A stretch of DNA of 64,000 nt from Acidobacteriaceae bacterium (GTDB lineage: Bacteria > Acidobacteriota > Terriglobia > Terriglobales > Acidobacteriaceae): assembly GCA_003139095.1 (NCBI GenBank), contig PLHW01000044.1, positions 184,536 through 248,535 of the forward strand. Direction: 5' to 3'. This document shows positions 21,311 through 30,582 of the stretch, one piece after another. The notes beneath the pieces were generated by a model that saw only the letters and a program-made list of their open reading frames with translations, did no database searches and was not told the origin of the DNA. Numbering within the stretch: position 1 is the stretch's first letter; every line of letters starts with the position of its first letter. Both the position numbers and the translations under genes were made by a program.

Positions 21311-23230
21311 TCAAAGGCTGCCCGAACCAACCGTGGGCGCCGCGCTCGACGGCGTCGGGGATAAAGGTACAGCATGGCTAGCAACGAGTGCGTTGGGACC
21401 GAAATCATCCACGATTCGACCACCGGAAAGGACAAGTATTCTGCTGAATGCCGATAACGTCGAAGCTCGGTGGGACACGACGATGAGGGTGGAAGCGGGC
21501 AGATGATCCCTCACGTTGCGGAGGATAAGGGTTTCCGAGGTGGGGTCAAGGCATGAAGTGGCCTCGTCCAGGATCAGGATATGCGGCTTCTGCAGGAGTG
21601 CTCGTGCAATCGCTAGGCGCTGGCGTTGGCCTCCTGACAATTGGCACCCATCAGGTCCAATGCGTTGGTGGAGCCCCTCTGGTAGTGCCTCGACCAGGTC
21701 GACAAGGTCAGCCAGTTGGATGACTTCTCGCAACTCACGATCTGATGCCCCCGGCCTGACAAACCGGAGATTGGATGCAAGACTTCCGTCAAATAAGACT
21801 GGATCCCGCGGCAAATAACAGATATAGCGTCGCAAGCTCTTGAGCTGAAGGTCTCTGATATCCGTGCCTCCGACTTGAATCGATCCCAACTTCACGTCAT
21901 AGAGCCGCGTAACAAGTCTCGCCAACGTACTCTTGCCGGCACCGTTCTCCCCCGCGATAGCGATCTTCTCGCCAGCGCCGATTCGAAGAGACGGAATGCG
22001 AAGCACATTCTCCTGTCGTTCATACCCAAACTCAACCGCCGTGAATTCCAAGGCCCAATGCTGCGTCGGAAACGGAGCGCATGGTGACGAATCCGTTATT
22101 CTCGGGCGCAAAGCCCGAATCGTTTGCAACTGCCGAATACTCGCAAAAGTTCTCTGTGCTCGTGCGTACAACTCTGCAGCCCCGCTCAGCGGATCAAACA
22201 GTTGGGTGACGAAGCTATAGAAGGCCACCAAACTGCCAAGAGTCAAAGTTCCGGCAACGACGCTCCAGCCCCCGTATCCGATCACCGCGGACATGGCGAG
22301 CACAACCGCGACGGAAGTCCACACGGTGAACCAGACCCCGGTCTTAAAGAGCGCGAGATGTGAACGTGTCGTCCGGGCCAGGAGCCGAAAGGCTGTTCTC
22401 TCCTGGCGCCTTTCCTGGCCGAGCAACTGGATCGGAAGTACGGAAGAGATGTGTTCCTCGATAAAACTGTTCCATGCGACGAGGTTGTGCTGTACAGCAT
22501 CGGAGTCGATCGTGAGCTTCGTGCGAAAGTGCTGCCGAGCGACGAGGAATAGCGGGACCAGAGGGAGGATGGCAAGGGTCAGCACCGGACTCAGCACAAA
22601 CATGGTTACGACGGTGAAGATGGTAGTCAGGCACATTCGCAAGATCGAGGGAAGAAGATCTGAGCCGAAGTACGCCACCTCTTCGATTGGCTCCTTGAGG
22701 GGATACATCACCGCTCCGGTTGGGGTGTTTTCGTAATAGTCGGCAGAAAGCTGGTCCAAGTGGCGAAGTATATCCATGCGCAACCGGAGCGCCATTTTCT
22801 GCACGGCGATCAGCGTTAAGTAGTTGCCCACGCTCGTGAGTGCCGTTCTTCCCTGGTAGCTGAGGAAGATCAGCACCGCTGCCCCGAGGAGCAATCCGGT
22901 CTCTTTTTGTCGCAGAACCTGGTCGATGAGCCACTTGAGAACGAGCGGGGTGAGAAGCGCAAGGAGACTGCCCGCAGTCATGCATAGGAAACTGGCAACG
23001 TGCCAGAGGACAAAGGGGCGAATCTGCTTTGCGAGCCAACGTAGCTCATTCGGAATGCCGGACGACAGAACCACCTCGCGCGCGTGTGAACCTAGATTCG
23101 AGACGCACTTTGGAACTGAAGCATAGGCACCCACACGCGCGCTCGTCCAGACAAAGTGCGAAGCGTTCGCGTTTTGGTCAATTCTGTCAGGTCTTGTTGG
23201 AAACAAAGAGTATTTCTTGGAGGGGACCAC
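21311..23230 (-). CDS. ABC exporter (fused membrane and ATPase domains)
   Basis: The 639-residue protein has a transmembrane domain at about 70-350 with six hydrophobic segments. Its nucleotide-binding domain has Gly-Glu-Asn-Gly-Ala-Gly-Lys-Ser-Thr (Walker A, near 430), Leu-Ser-Gly-Gly-Gln-Arg-Gln-Arg (signature) and Ile-Leu-Ile-Leu-Asp-Glu-Ala-Thr-Ser (Walker B). This is the plan of MsbA/LmrA-type or peptide exporters that work as dimers; no C39 peptidase is present. The first 50 residues look non-native, so a GTG at 23074 is an alternative start. No peptide precursor is seen beside it. The substrate is unknown. Confidence 0.85.
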   Translation of the reverse strand: MVPSKKYSLFPTRPDRIDQNANASHFVWTSARVGAYASVPKCVSNLGSHAREVVLSSGIPNELRWLAKQIRPFVLWHVASFLCMTAGSLLALLTPLVLKWLIDQVLRQKETGLLLGAAVLIFLSYQGRTALTSVGNYLTLIAVQKMALRLRMDILRHLDQLSADYYENTPTGAVMYPLKEPIEEVAYFGSDLLPSILRMCLTTIFTVVTMFVLSPVLTLAILPLVPLFLVARQHFRTKLTIDSDAVQHNLVAWNSFIEEHISSVLPIQLLGQERRQERTAFRLLARTTRSHLALFKTGVWFTVWTSVAVVLAMSAVIGYGGWSVVAGTLTLGSLVAFYSFVTQLFDPLSGAAELYARAQRTFASIRQLQTIRALRPRITDSSPCAPFPTQHWALEFTAVEFGYERQENVLRIPSLRIGAGEKIAIAGENGAGKSTLARLVTRLYDVKLGSIQVGGTDIRDLQLKSLRRYICYLPRDPVLFDGSLASNLRFVRPGASDRELREVIQLADLVDLVEALPEGLHQRIGPDGCQLSGGQRQRLAIARALLQKPHILILDEATSCLDPTSETLILRNVRDHLPASTLIVVSHRASTLSAFSRILVLSGGRIVDDFGPNALVASHAVPLSPTPSSAAPTVGSGSL

Positions 23231-23317
23231 GGACCTTCCGTTCGCAAACTCGACCTAAGCTCGACATGAGTCCCTGAGTCGCCCAACCGACCCCTTCGTC
23301 AGAGGTCGAGCCTCAGA

Positions 23318-24931
23318 TCAGAGCCTTCGCACTATGGTGACAATCTTCCCAATGACCTCGGCATCGCGATTTCGGAATTGCTCTCGCACATGAACTCCGC
23401 CTGGATAAGAGTGAACCACCAGACTATTGTTCTCCCGGCTGCAGCACCCGCAGACGTAGGTTCCGTCGCGTTTGAGAATGACGTACAACGGTTGCTGCCA
23501 TAGCGGTTTCGAGCCACAGTCATTCGGCTTCTTCTTTTGTCGATTCACGACAGCAAGCACAGCCCCCGTTAGATATGGGTGGAAAGCGCTTCCTACCCTG
23601 CCGATCCAAAAGAAGTCTTTCAGCGACGGCCTTGCTAAACCGGTTAGCTCTTTCAACGACTCACGCAAGAAAAGGGGCACCTCCACCAGTTCACCAAGAA
23701 GTTCCCTAATGAATCCGGTCGGTTCGATCCCGGTCGGTTCGATCTCGGCCGCCTCCGCAGGCGTCTCAACCGTCGCCGGCAGCGGTCTGCCGGTCAGCAA
23801 ATGTGGAATTGGTTCGTGTCCAGAGTCGCGCAGACTAAGCCGCAGAGTCTCAAATATTTTATGAAGACGTAGCGAATAAACCGCGCAGAAGGTAACGATC
23901 TTGTGAAAGTGGCGGGGTGGGATGTTGAGCGTTTCATAGTCGGACAGCGAGCCGGGGGCCACGAAATAGCGTTCATCGCCCAGCAAATTTGCGACCTCTC
24001 GACTCATTGCCGAGGCCGCTCGAAACGAAAGTCCCATTCGCAGTCTGGCACGGCGAAGGAGTGCGCCCAGTTGAGATGGCTCGGGCGACAGCACTTCCGG
24101 CTTCCAGCGTCTTGCCAAGTCCTTAGCGACAGCAGGTTGCCGCGGCCTTAGCAAACTGCGGATCTCAAGATCGACCACTCCAACCAGCGTTGCTTCTTCA
24201 GGAACTTTGAACTCGACTTGGGCGTACGACAGTTGGGTGCTGATTGTCGCAATCCGGTCGGCGCCAACAGTCCGGATGTGGCAACAGCACAATCCCTTTC
24301 CGCGCTCGATCAGGAACAGATCTTTCGTCGCCTCACCGCTGATCCGCGCAAGCATGTCTCTCGTTGTCCCGGGCCTCACACGGACGATGCTGCCGGGGAG
24401 CAGGTCCGGAAAAGCCAAAGCATCCTGGTACCCGATTTTGGCGTACAAGAAGCCCTTATCCTTAAGCTCTGCCAGCGAAGCCAGGCGTCGGGGTTTTGTC
24501 CACTCCAGGACCTGCGACAACGGCACCACCACGGCAGAAGGAGAAGTAGTACCCAAATTCCCCAGCCAGGGGATGAAAGCGCTCGGATCATCCAATGATG
24601 AATCTAAGAGTGCTGTACGATTTGAAGGAAGCTGAACCTGTAGACGAGGGATTAGCTCGAAATCGAAACCGAACACCCGCAACCAATCGGTGACTCGGTA
24701 ATTGGATATCCGGCTAAACGCAAACACTTGAAACAGGCTTGGGCTGAAACTCCCATGGCGGAGATCGTAATAGAGATTATGCGGCAGGTAATGAGGCGAC
24801 GATCGGCCAAAAAGCGCTGCCGATCTTTCGGAGACCTGGTAGAGCGTAAGGCTCTTGCTCGCCAGAATCGATTTGACCCGCTCCGCTAGTTCACCATTCG
24901 ACCTTCGTCTTGACTGGGCAGACACTTCCAT
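23318..24931 (-). CDS. Tandem HTH/S24-like regulator, 537 aa
   Basis: The protein appears to be two copies of one plan, HTH followed by an S24/LexA-like beta domain. The first HTH is near 10-80 and its S24-like part near 180-300 (Pro-Asp-Leu-Leu-Pro-Gly-Ser-Ile-Val-Arg-Val). The second HTH starts near 317 (Arg-Met-Gly-Leu-Ser-Phe-Arg-Ala-Ala) and the second S24-like part covers the last 110 residues. The usual catalytic Ser of S24 peptidases is not visible in either, so neither half should self-cleave. The C-terminal end resembles that of the divergent protein at 25354. It may regulate the exporter, which is inferred from position. Confidence 0.6.
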   Translation of the reverse strand: MEVSAQSRRRSNGELAERVKSILASKSLTLYQVSERSAALFGRSSPHYLPHNLYYDLRHGSFSPSLFQVFAFSRISNYRVTDWLRVFGFDFELIPRLQVQLPSNRTALLDSSLDDPSAFIPWLGNLGTTSPSAVVVPLSQVLEWTKPRRLASLAELKDKGFLYAKIGYQDALAFPDLLPGSIVRVRPGTTRDMLARISGEATKDLFLIERGKGLCCCHIRTVGADRIATISTQLSYAQVEFKVPEEATLVGVVDLEIRSLLRPRQPAVAKDLARRWKPEVLSPEPSQLGALLRRARLRMGLSFRAASAMSREVANLLGDERYFVAPGSLSDYETLNIPPRHFHKIVTFCAVYSLRLHKIFETLRLSLRDSGHEPIPHLLTGRPLPATVETPAEAAEIEPTGIEPTGFIRELLGELVEVPLFLRESLKELTGLARPSLKDFFWIGRVGSAFHPYLTGAVLAVVNRQKKKPNDCGSKPLWQQPLYVILKRDGTYVCGCCSRENNSLVVHSYPGGVHVREQFRNRDAEVIGKIVTIVRRL

Positions 24932-25353
24932 CCTCGCGTGTATCTTTGCTCGCGAGAAGTGCCCCCTCACCACCGGTCAAGAGTCCCGAGTACTATCGGC
25001 ACCAGTAGGCCAGGACTACATTTTGAGCGGTCTCAACCTGCTCGCAGAGATTTGCCCGGTTTAAATAATCGGCATCAATGGCGTCACAAGTTTCTGCAAC
25101 TTGTCCGATATTTCGGGCAGGCACTCGATTTCAGGCAGAAATGTGGATTTCTGTTCAAGCGGGTAACCAGTTACAGGAGAGGTTGTGGTCGGAGTTGCGA
25201 CCAGTTGGTATGCAAGTTAGCAGACCGAAGGTCCGACAAGCTATCGACAATCACATGCGGAATAGGTCGAATTTCCGAACAAGATGTAATCCCTGTGGAC
25301 AAAGAGTCTGAATTGCGCCTACCATATCGAAACGCCAACCTGAGCCGTTCCCA
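24932..25353. promoter_or_regulatory. Divergent intergenic region between the two HTH/S24-like genes
   Basis: The 422 bases separate two divergently transcribed regulators and should hold both promoters. I find no convincing gene and no strong palindrome. Confidence 0.4.
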
Positions 25354-26172
25354 ATGTTGGCCCAGCCGTCAAGTTCCGAAGCGGGTAAACGTCTCCGCGC
25401 GAAGCGCGAAGGCAGGCATTTGTCCATTCGCGATGTCGAGCGATTCAGCCAGCAAATTGTAGGGGAAAAGAAGAACCCCGCTTACTATGTATCTCACAAT
25501 TGGGTAAGCGACCTCGAAAACGGGAAATCCACTCCGCGCCTCGCAAAGTTCCTCAGCCTCAGTCTCATCTACAAATGCGATGTCAACGAGATCCTGGGCC
25601 TGTTCGGCCTTAACGTCGCCGACTTGGACAAAGAAAAAGGACTGATTGCGCTCCCTCACACGTATCTGAGTAGCCTAGCGCTCTCGACACCTGAGCCGAC
25701 GACGCCAACCACTCCGTCATTGCGAGACAACATTCTTTTGGAACGGACGAATCTCGTCAACCGAATGTTTCAGGGTCTGGGCGAAATGCCTTTCTTCCTG
25801 GCCCAGCACGCTGGCGCGCGACACGTGCTATACGGGTACGTCGGGACCGAAGACTACACACTGGATCCTCTGATCCGGCCGGGCGCGTTCGTGCAGATCG
25901 ATCCGCGTCAAAACAAGGTCGTCAAGGGTGTTTGGCCGAGCGAACACCACCGTCCGATCTATTTCGTCGAACTGCGCGACAACCGCTACGCCTGCAGTTG
26001 GTGCGATTACGAAGGAAGCCGCTTGTTGCTTGTCCCGTCCCCCAAGTCGCCAGTGCCCATTCGTTCCCTTCGTTATCCTCAAGACGCCGAGATCGTAGGC
26101 CGCGTCACGGGGATTGCGATGATGATCGCTCAGTTGCAGCCGGACACGATCACAGAGCTTCCCAGGACATGA
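25354..26172 (+). CDS. HTH regulator with degenerate S24-like domain, 272 aa
   Basis: An XRE-type HTH lies at about 10-75 (Leu-Arg-Ala-Lys-Arg-Glu, then Val-Ser-Asp-Leu-Glu-Asn-Gly-Lys-Ser). A linker follows, then an S24/LexA-like fold from about 140: Asp-Pro-Leu-Ile-Arg-Pro-Gly-Ala-Phe-Val-Gln-Ile-Asp, where a protease would have Ser-Met before the Pro. The end (Asp-Ala-Glu-Ile-Val-Gly-Arg-Val-Thr) resembles the end of the divergent 537-residue protein (Asp-Ala-Glu-Val-Ile-Gly-Lys-Ile-Val). The two are probably paralogues. It likely binds DNA; loss of the Ser implies regulation other than RecA-stimulated cleavage. Confidence 0.65.
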   Translation: MLAQPSSSEAGKRLRAKREGRHLSIRDVERFSQQIVGEKKNPAYYVSHNWVSDLENGKSTPRLAKFLSLSLIYKCDVNEILGLFGLNVADLDKEKGLIALPHTYLSSLALSTPEPTTPTTPSLRDNILLERTNLVNRMFQGLGEMPFFLAQHAGARHVLYGYVGTEDYTLDPLIRPGAFVQIDPRQNKVVKGVWPSEHHRPIYFVELRDNRYACSWCDYEGSRLLLVPSPKSPVPIRSLRYPQDAEIVGRVTGIAMMIAQLQPDTITELPRT

Positions 26173-26305
26173 CTCCGCGTTGATGCTCCTTCGGTCGAGA
26201 AGGAGGAAAGTTCGAAGCCGGTCGAGATCTGTGTAGACGGTATGTCTCGGGCATTTTCGCGACCGACTCCGCTTACTTCTCTCCTAGAATGGACTCCACC
26301 CAAAC

Positions 26306-28087
26306 ATGAGCCACGGCAGCAGAGCGGAATTGGCCGTCTACGAAACGTTCGAAGATCTCTTCGGAAGACGAAGCACGCTGGACGAACTGATCACCGATAT
26401 TCGTTCGTTCCGCCAGCAATCCGTGCTGTGGGTCTGCGCGACAATCGTGACAGGCCTGCAACTCTGGGGCGGAGTTGACTCCGAGCCGGAAGTCTATGCG
26501 AGGTTCCTTTCCCTCTTTTTCGACGCCGACACTCGATCGCGTCTCATAGCTGGCTACTGGAGTTTCCCCCAAAGGCTGCTCTTCCATCGCAGACAGATCC
26601 TTCTCATTGCGAAACTGGCTATCTTGCACTGCTCTGGCAGTGGCCTGGATGCACGTCAGAGCGGAGGACGCTTTGGACCGATTCTGCTGAAAGCGAGCGA
26701 TCAGTTCCACTATGGTTTACTGCCTCCGACAGCCAGTGCGCACGTCGCAACGCGCGACGACCTCGGCAAGATCATCACGGAAATGTTGGCTGTGGGGGAG
26801 AGCGGTTCGCAGCACATCGGAAACTTGATCACACGTAGCCATCTGATGTTGACGCGGTTCACCCATGAACTTAGGGACGATCCAGATTTTGTCGACGTAG
26901 CAGGGGAACATCAAAAATCCACGGGTTTGACTCTCGACGAGTTCGCGGCATTGATCTTGGGCGTTCACGCACGCTTTGGCGAGAACCTTGTTCAGAAACT
27001 CTACTCGGAGCCAGGCGCGCTACCGCTTAAGGAAGCAAACTTCACTTCCACTGCCGTTCCATATGACAAGGTGAAGCGGTTCTTAGACTCAGTATCCAAT
27101 GGTCCCGCTACGATTGCCCGCGAGCTGCAAGAAAGAGACAACGGCCCGAATGATTTCACCGCATTTCGCAAGTCACCGCTGATACGGCAGTTGTACAACC
27201 CACAGCTGACGACCGCATGGTTCGGTTTTCTCATGATGGACAATCTGTTCTTTCTGGACAAAGTTCAGGCTGGTCCCTATTGGAATGCCAATGACTTGTA
27301 TGCGCTAAAGCTGCGCAAGTTTTGGGGAGCGGTTTTTGAACGGTATGTCAACGAACTATTAAGGCAGAGTTGCGCCGGGACGGCTTCCACATTCCTTCCG
27401 GACCCAAGGCCAGCGGGCAATCCAAACATTCAACTCTGCGATGGAATCGTGGTGTCCGGCAACTGCATGGTACTGATGGAATACAAGTCAAGTATGTTTC
27501 GCGCGGACAACAAATACAGCGGAAATGACACGGCCCTTGCGAAAGAGATCGAGAATAAGCTGGTTTACGATCGTGAGGCGAACGAGCGAAAGGGCGTTGG
27601 CCAACTCGCAGAGGCCGTCAAGAAGATCTTCGGGAAAGATGCTCGCCTTTCGCTCCCTGGAGTTGATCTCGGAATGGTTAAGAGAGTTTATTTGTTCCTG
27701 ATCACACTGGATTCGATTGGAGGAACAATCGGTATATCACCATTTCTGGACACATTTCTGCAGGAGCGATTGAATCAGGGAGACTTCGCTCATTTAGAGA
27801 TACGCCCACTTTTCTGTTCTGATATAGCTGCCCTAGAAGGTATCAGCGGATGCTTTGCAGCGCTCAGCCTGCCTGAAATTCTGGAGCAATGGTTCACCGA
27901 AAATTCTTCGTTAACGGCGCCCCTCACGATGACTCACATTCCGGACAGCCAGTGGCGAGGGAATGAGTGGCTCCACCAGGAGTGGAACTCAATCTTCAGG
28001 CGGATCGTCACCGTCCTCTTTCCTGATAGGGACCCGGGGGCTGCGCTAACGGAGGCAATGAAGCTGGGACTGGAACGAAGACGCTAG
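26306..28087 (+). CDS. Large protein with PD-(D/E)XK-like motif, 593 aa
   Basis: No known full-length family is recognised. Near 395-420 the sequence reads Leu-Cys-Asp-Gly-Ile-Val-Val, then about ten residues later Val-Leu-Met-Glu-Tyr-Lys-Ser-Ser. That is the Asp...Glu-x-Lys signature of restriction-like nucleases, preceded by a helix with Gly-Ala-Val-Phe-Glu-Arg-Tyr as often seen in that fold. A later Gln near 435-440 (Gly-Val-Gly-Gln-Leu) may be the supporting residue. The first 330 residues are helical. The setting among conflict genes suggests a defence nuclease, which is inference. Confidence 0.6.
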   Translation: MSHGSRAELAVYETFEDLFGRRSTLDELITDIRSFRQQSVLWVCATIVTGLQLWGGVDSEPEVYARFLSLFFDADTRSRLIAGYWSFPQRLLFHRRQILLIAKLAILHCSGSGLDARQSGGRFGPILLKASDQFHYGLLPPTASAHVATRDDLGKIITEMLAVGESGSQHIGNLITRSHLMLTRFTHELRDDPDFVDVAGEHQKSTGLTLDEFAALILGVHARFGENLVQKLYSEPGALPLKEANFTSTAVPYDKVKRFLDSVSNGPATIARELQERDNGPNDFTAFRKSPLIRQLYNPQLTTAWFGFLMMDNLFFLDKVQAGPYWNANDLYALKLRKFWGAVFERYVNELLRQSCAGTASTFLPDPRPAGNPNIQLCDGIVVSGNCMVLMEYKSSMFRADNKYSGNDTALAKEIENKLVYDREANERKGVGQLAEAVKKIFGKDARLSLPGVDLGMVKRVYLFLITLDSIGGTIGISPFLDTFLQERLNQGDFAHLEIRPLFCSDIAALEGISGCFAALSLPEILEQWFTENSSLTAPLTMTHIPDSQWRGNEWLHQEWNSIFRRIVTVLFPDRDPGAALTEAMKLGLERRR

Positions 28088-28122
28088 TGCGATACAGATT
28101 GCAGCGGCTGTGCGAACAATTG

Positions 28123-28210
28123 ATAGGAAGGCCCCGAAAGGCTCCTCTTCCTTGCTACGTTCACGCGGCACGGGTGGCTGGAGGCAGTCTATGGGGCCTT
28201 CTCGAAATCC
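28123..28210. repeat. Structured hairpin repeat, copy 1
   Basis: AGGAAGGCCCC pairs with GGGGCCTTCT around a core containing GCGGCACGGGTGGCTG. The same core and the same outer stem recur at 32369-32442. It starts about 35 bases after the stop of the preceding gene. The rest of 28211-28383 holds nothing recognisable. Confidence 0.55.
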
Positions 28211-28383
28211 CATTTCGACCCTCAGCACCAGTCCAGAATGTTCGAACCAAAATCCAATCAGGCACACCCTAGCGGACCAACTATTTGTCGGAAACATGTC
28301 GAAGAACTGATACAGATCGCTGGGTTCTTGCGAAACATTGTTGGGGATGTTGAGCGCACGAATGTCCCACGGAGGGTTTGGAA

Positions 28384-28675
28384 ATGCCTGACTTTCAGCG
28401 GAATCCAATCGAATCATCTCGTCGTGTCGGCAATTCGCATAGTTCCTCTCGGTTGCCGATTCTCGATCTAGCGGATGAGAAACACTATTCGATCCTTGAG
28501 ATTGCTGAGCTTTGGGCGTTGAGTCAGAGGACCGTGCGAAGAATATTTGAAAACGAACCTGGAGTGATCGCTTGGGCCCATGCGGAAACGATGCGAAAGC
28601 GCGGATACCGTACTTTTGCGAGTACCAGAGACAGTCCTTCAGCGCATTCATCGCAAATTGCGCCAACTTCCTTAG
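28384..28675 (+). pseudogene. Small MerR/excisionase-type HTH protein, frameshifted
   Basis: The frame from ATG 28384 encodes an HTH (Tyr-Ser-Ile-Leu-Glu-Ile-Ala-Glu-Leu-Trp-Ala-Leu-Ser, then Thr-Val-Arg-Arg-Ile-Phe) and continues to Arg-Gly-Tyr-Arg-Thr. There the TTTT at 28614-28617 throws it out of frame. Dropping one T gives Leu-Arg-Val-Pro-Glu-Thr-Val-Leu-Gln-Arg-Ile-His-Arg and a stop at 28675, the expected end of this family. It is either a genuine one-base frameshift or a base-calling error. Confidence 0.6.
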
Positions 28676-28726
28676 CAAACCCACAGCCAAGGTAGCACCC
28701 ACCACGAATCAACATGAGAACGAGGG

Positions 28727-29866
28727 ATGACGCAGACGAGAATTCGCCTCACAAGGGCTGAGTTGCACGAAAAGGTGTGGGCGACTCCCATGCGGACGCT
28801 AGCCAAGGAATTTGGCTTGTCCGACGTCGGCCTAGCAAAGGTCTGCCGAAAGCACAATATTCCGGTTCCGCCAGTTGGATATTGGCGGAGAAAAGAAACT
28901 GGCTACAAAGTTACCCGCCCCTCACTGCCTGCCTCCAAGGATGGACAGGAGTCTCTGGACATCTATGTCAGGGAGCGCCTACGTCCGGAATTTGCCGCGC
29001 TGGCGCAGGAGCCCGCGCCCAACGTAGTAATTCCATCTGAACTGTCGCATCCACTAGTACTGAGATCGGAAAGGCTGCTTGGACACGGAAAGGTGAACCA
29101 GAGAGGGCTTCTCATATCCAAGAACGGAGCCCTGTCCCACATCCTTGTTTCCAAGGAGCAATTGCCGCGTGCGCTCAGAATCCTGAATGCACTGCTTGGA
29201 GCGCTTGAGGAAAGGGGACAGCCTCCTTCGTGGTCAAAGGAAGAAGGCGCACTCCTGACAGTAGGTATCGACGGCGAAGCAGTCAGGTTCTCTCTGTCGG
29301 AAGTCACGGACAGCGTGCCTCACGTCGTGACCCCGCAAGAAGTGCGCTCTTGGATGGCACCCAAGCACGATTACAAGCTCACCGGCAGGCTGCAACTGCA
29401 ATTGGATAACCTGCCTTCATATATGGGACCGATCCGCCGCAGTTGGTCTGACGGAAAACAGCAGCGCATCGAAAATTGCATCGGGGACTTCATCATCGGC
29501 CTCCGTGTCTCAGCGGCGGTCATCAAGAAACACAGGCAAGAGGTGGAAGAACGGGAGCGCCGCTGGTCGGAGGAACGAAAGCAAGAAGAAGAGGAGCGGC
29601 GTGAGGCAGAAGAACACAAACGGAAGGCTGAGTTTGTCACGGAACTCATCGGCAAACGCGAAGAAGCGACTCGCCTTCGAGAATTCGCTAAAGCCATCGA
29701 GGAACGAACCGCGCGGGCGGATTTTTCCGATGACGAAAAGGGTGATATTCAGCAGGTGGTGGAATGGACTAGGCAGTACGCCGATTCCCTAGATCCGTTC
29801 TCCGATCTTCCCGAAGCCGTCGAGGAATTCGTTCGGCCCGAGAGCAAGTATGGGTGGCTGAAGTGA
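28727..29866 (+). CDS. Hypothetical protein with coiled coil, 379 aa
   Basis: The N-terminal 60 residues look like a DNA-binding helix-turn-helix (Ala-Lys-Glu-Phe-Gly-Leu-Ser-Asp-Val-Gly-Leu-Ala-Lys-Val-Cys). A mixed region follows. From about 265 to 330 a long, very charged helix rich in Glu and Arg is almost certainly a coiled coil. No catalytic motif is seen. Proteins of this plan are common in integrated elements, but I cannot name a function. It stands alone on the + strand. Confidence 0.7.
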   Translation: MTQTRIRLTRAELHEKVWATPMRTLAKEFGLSDVGLAKVCRKHNIPVPPVGYWRRKETGYKVTRPSLPASKDGQESLDIYVRERLRPEFAALAQEPAPNVVIPSELSHPLVLRSERLLGHGKVNQRGLLISKNGALSHILVSKEQLPRALRILNALLGALEERGQPPSWSKEEGALLTVGIDGEAVRFSLSEVTDSVPHVVTPQEVRSWMAPKHDYKLTGRLQLQLDNLPSYMGPIRRSWSDGKQQRIENCIGDFIIGLRVSAAVIKKHRQEVEERERRWSEERKQEEEERREAEEHKRKAEFVTELIGKREEATRLREFAKAIEERTARADFSDDEKGDIQQVVEWTRQYADSLDPFSDLPEAVEEFVRPESKYGWLK

Positions 29867-29987
29867 ACTCGTTAACGCAAGAACGGCCGCGACCTGGATT
29901 CATTCCGACGCGGGTGTCCAACTTTTTCTGTTGTCCATTACTCGTGGACAACGCTACATAGTGAACATCTATTTCAAAACTCAGCTT

Positions 29988-30530
29988 ATGCCAGACACAT
30001 GGTTCACCGCCGATTTCCATCTTGGACACGCCAACATCATCTGCTTTTGCAGTCGGCCCTTCACGACTGTCGGAGAGATGGATCAAGCAATTCTCGAACG
30101 CCTTAACGCCTCGGTGAAAGCGAATGACATCCTCTACTTTCTGGGCGACTTCTGTATGGGAGGCCACGCACGCGTTGTCGCATACCGTCGCCGGATCCGC
30201 TGTCAGAAGATCTTTGCCGTGCCCGGAAATCACGACAAGCAGGCGCGCAAATTAAAGGTCGATCTTCTTTGGTTCGACAATCTGGCAGAGGTTTCGATCC
30301 ACGGTCAACCGATCGTGCTTTGTCACTACGCCCTGCGTGTCTGGAACCGTTCTAACCACGGATCATGGCACCTGTATGGACATTCTCATGGGCGCCTGCT
30401 AGAAGCTCCCAACGCGCTCTCCATGGACGTGGGAGTCGACACGCATGATTTCCGCCCATGGCACTATGACGAAATCGCCGACATCATGAGGAAGAAAGCA
30501 GAGGCTCCGGCGGCGGCCTCAGATCAGTAG
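29988..30530 (+). CDS. Metallophosphoesterase, small phage-type
   Basis: The 180-residue protein begins directly at the fold: Thr-Trp-Phe-Thr-Ala-Asp-Phe-His-Leu-Gly-His (metal Asp and His), then Leu-Gly-Asp-Phe, Pro-Gly-Asn-His-Asp-Lys, Cys-His-Tyr and Tyr-Gly-His-Ser-His-Gly. All metal ligands are present. The earlier in-frame start at 29931 is rejected because the fold begins at 29988. Similar proteins are common in phages and islands; the substrate is unknown. A 3' fragment of a close relative lies at 32921. Confidence 0.85.
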   Translation: MPDTWFTADFHLGHANIICFCSRPFTTVGEMDQAILERLNASVKANDILYFLGDFCMGGHARVVAYRRRIRCQKIFAVPGNHDKQARKLKVDLLWFDNLAEVSIHGQPIVLCHYALRVWNRSNHGSWHLYGHSHGRLLEAPNALSMDVGVDTHDFRPWHYDEIADIMRKKAEAPAAASDQ

Positions 30531-30582
30531 CAATCCAGGCGCATGCGTCCAGTCAAAGGCAAGAATCTCGATCGCGACGCTA

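Noticed and set aside
23318..24931. S24 peptidase activity (LexA/CI-like self-cleavage)
   Set aside because: The fold seems present but the expected catalytic Ser before the conserved Pro is not visible in either half.
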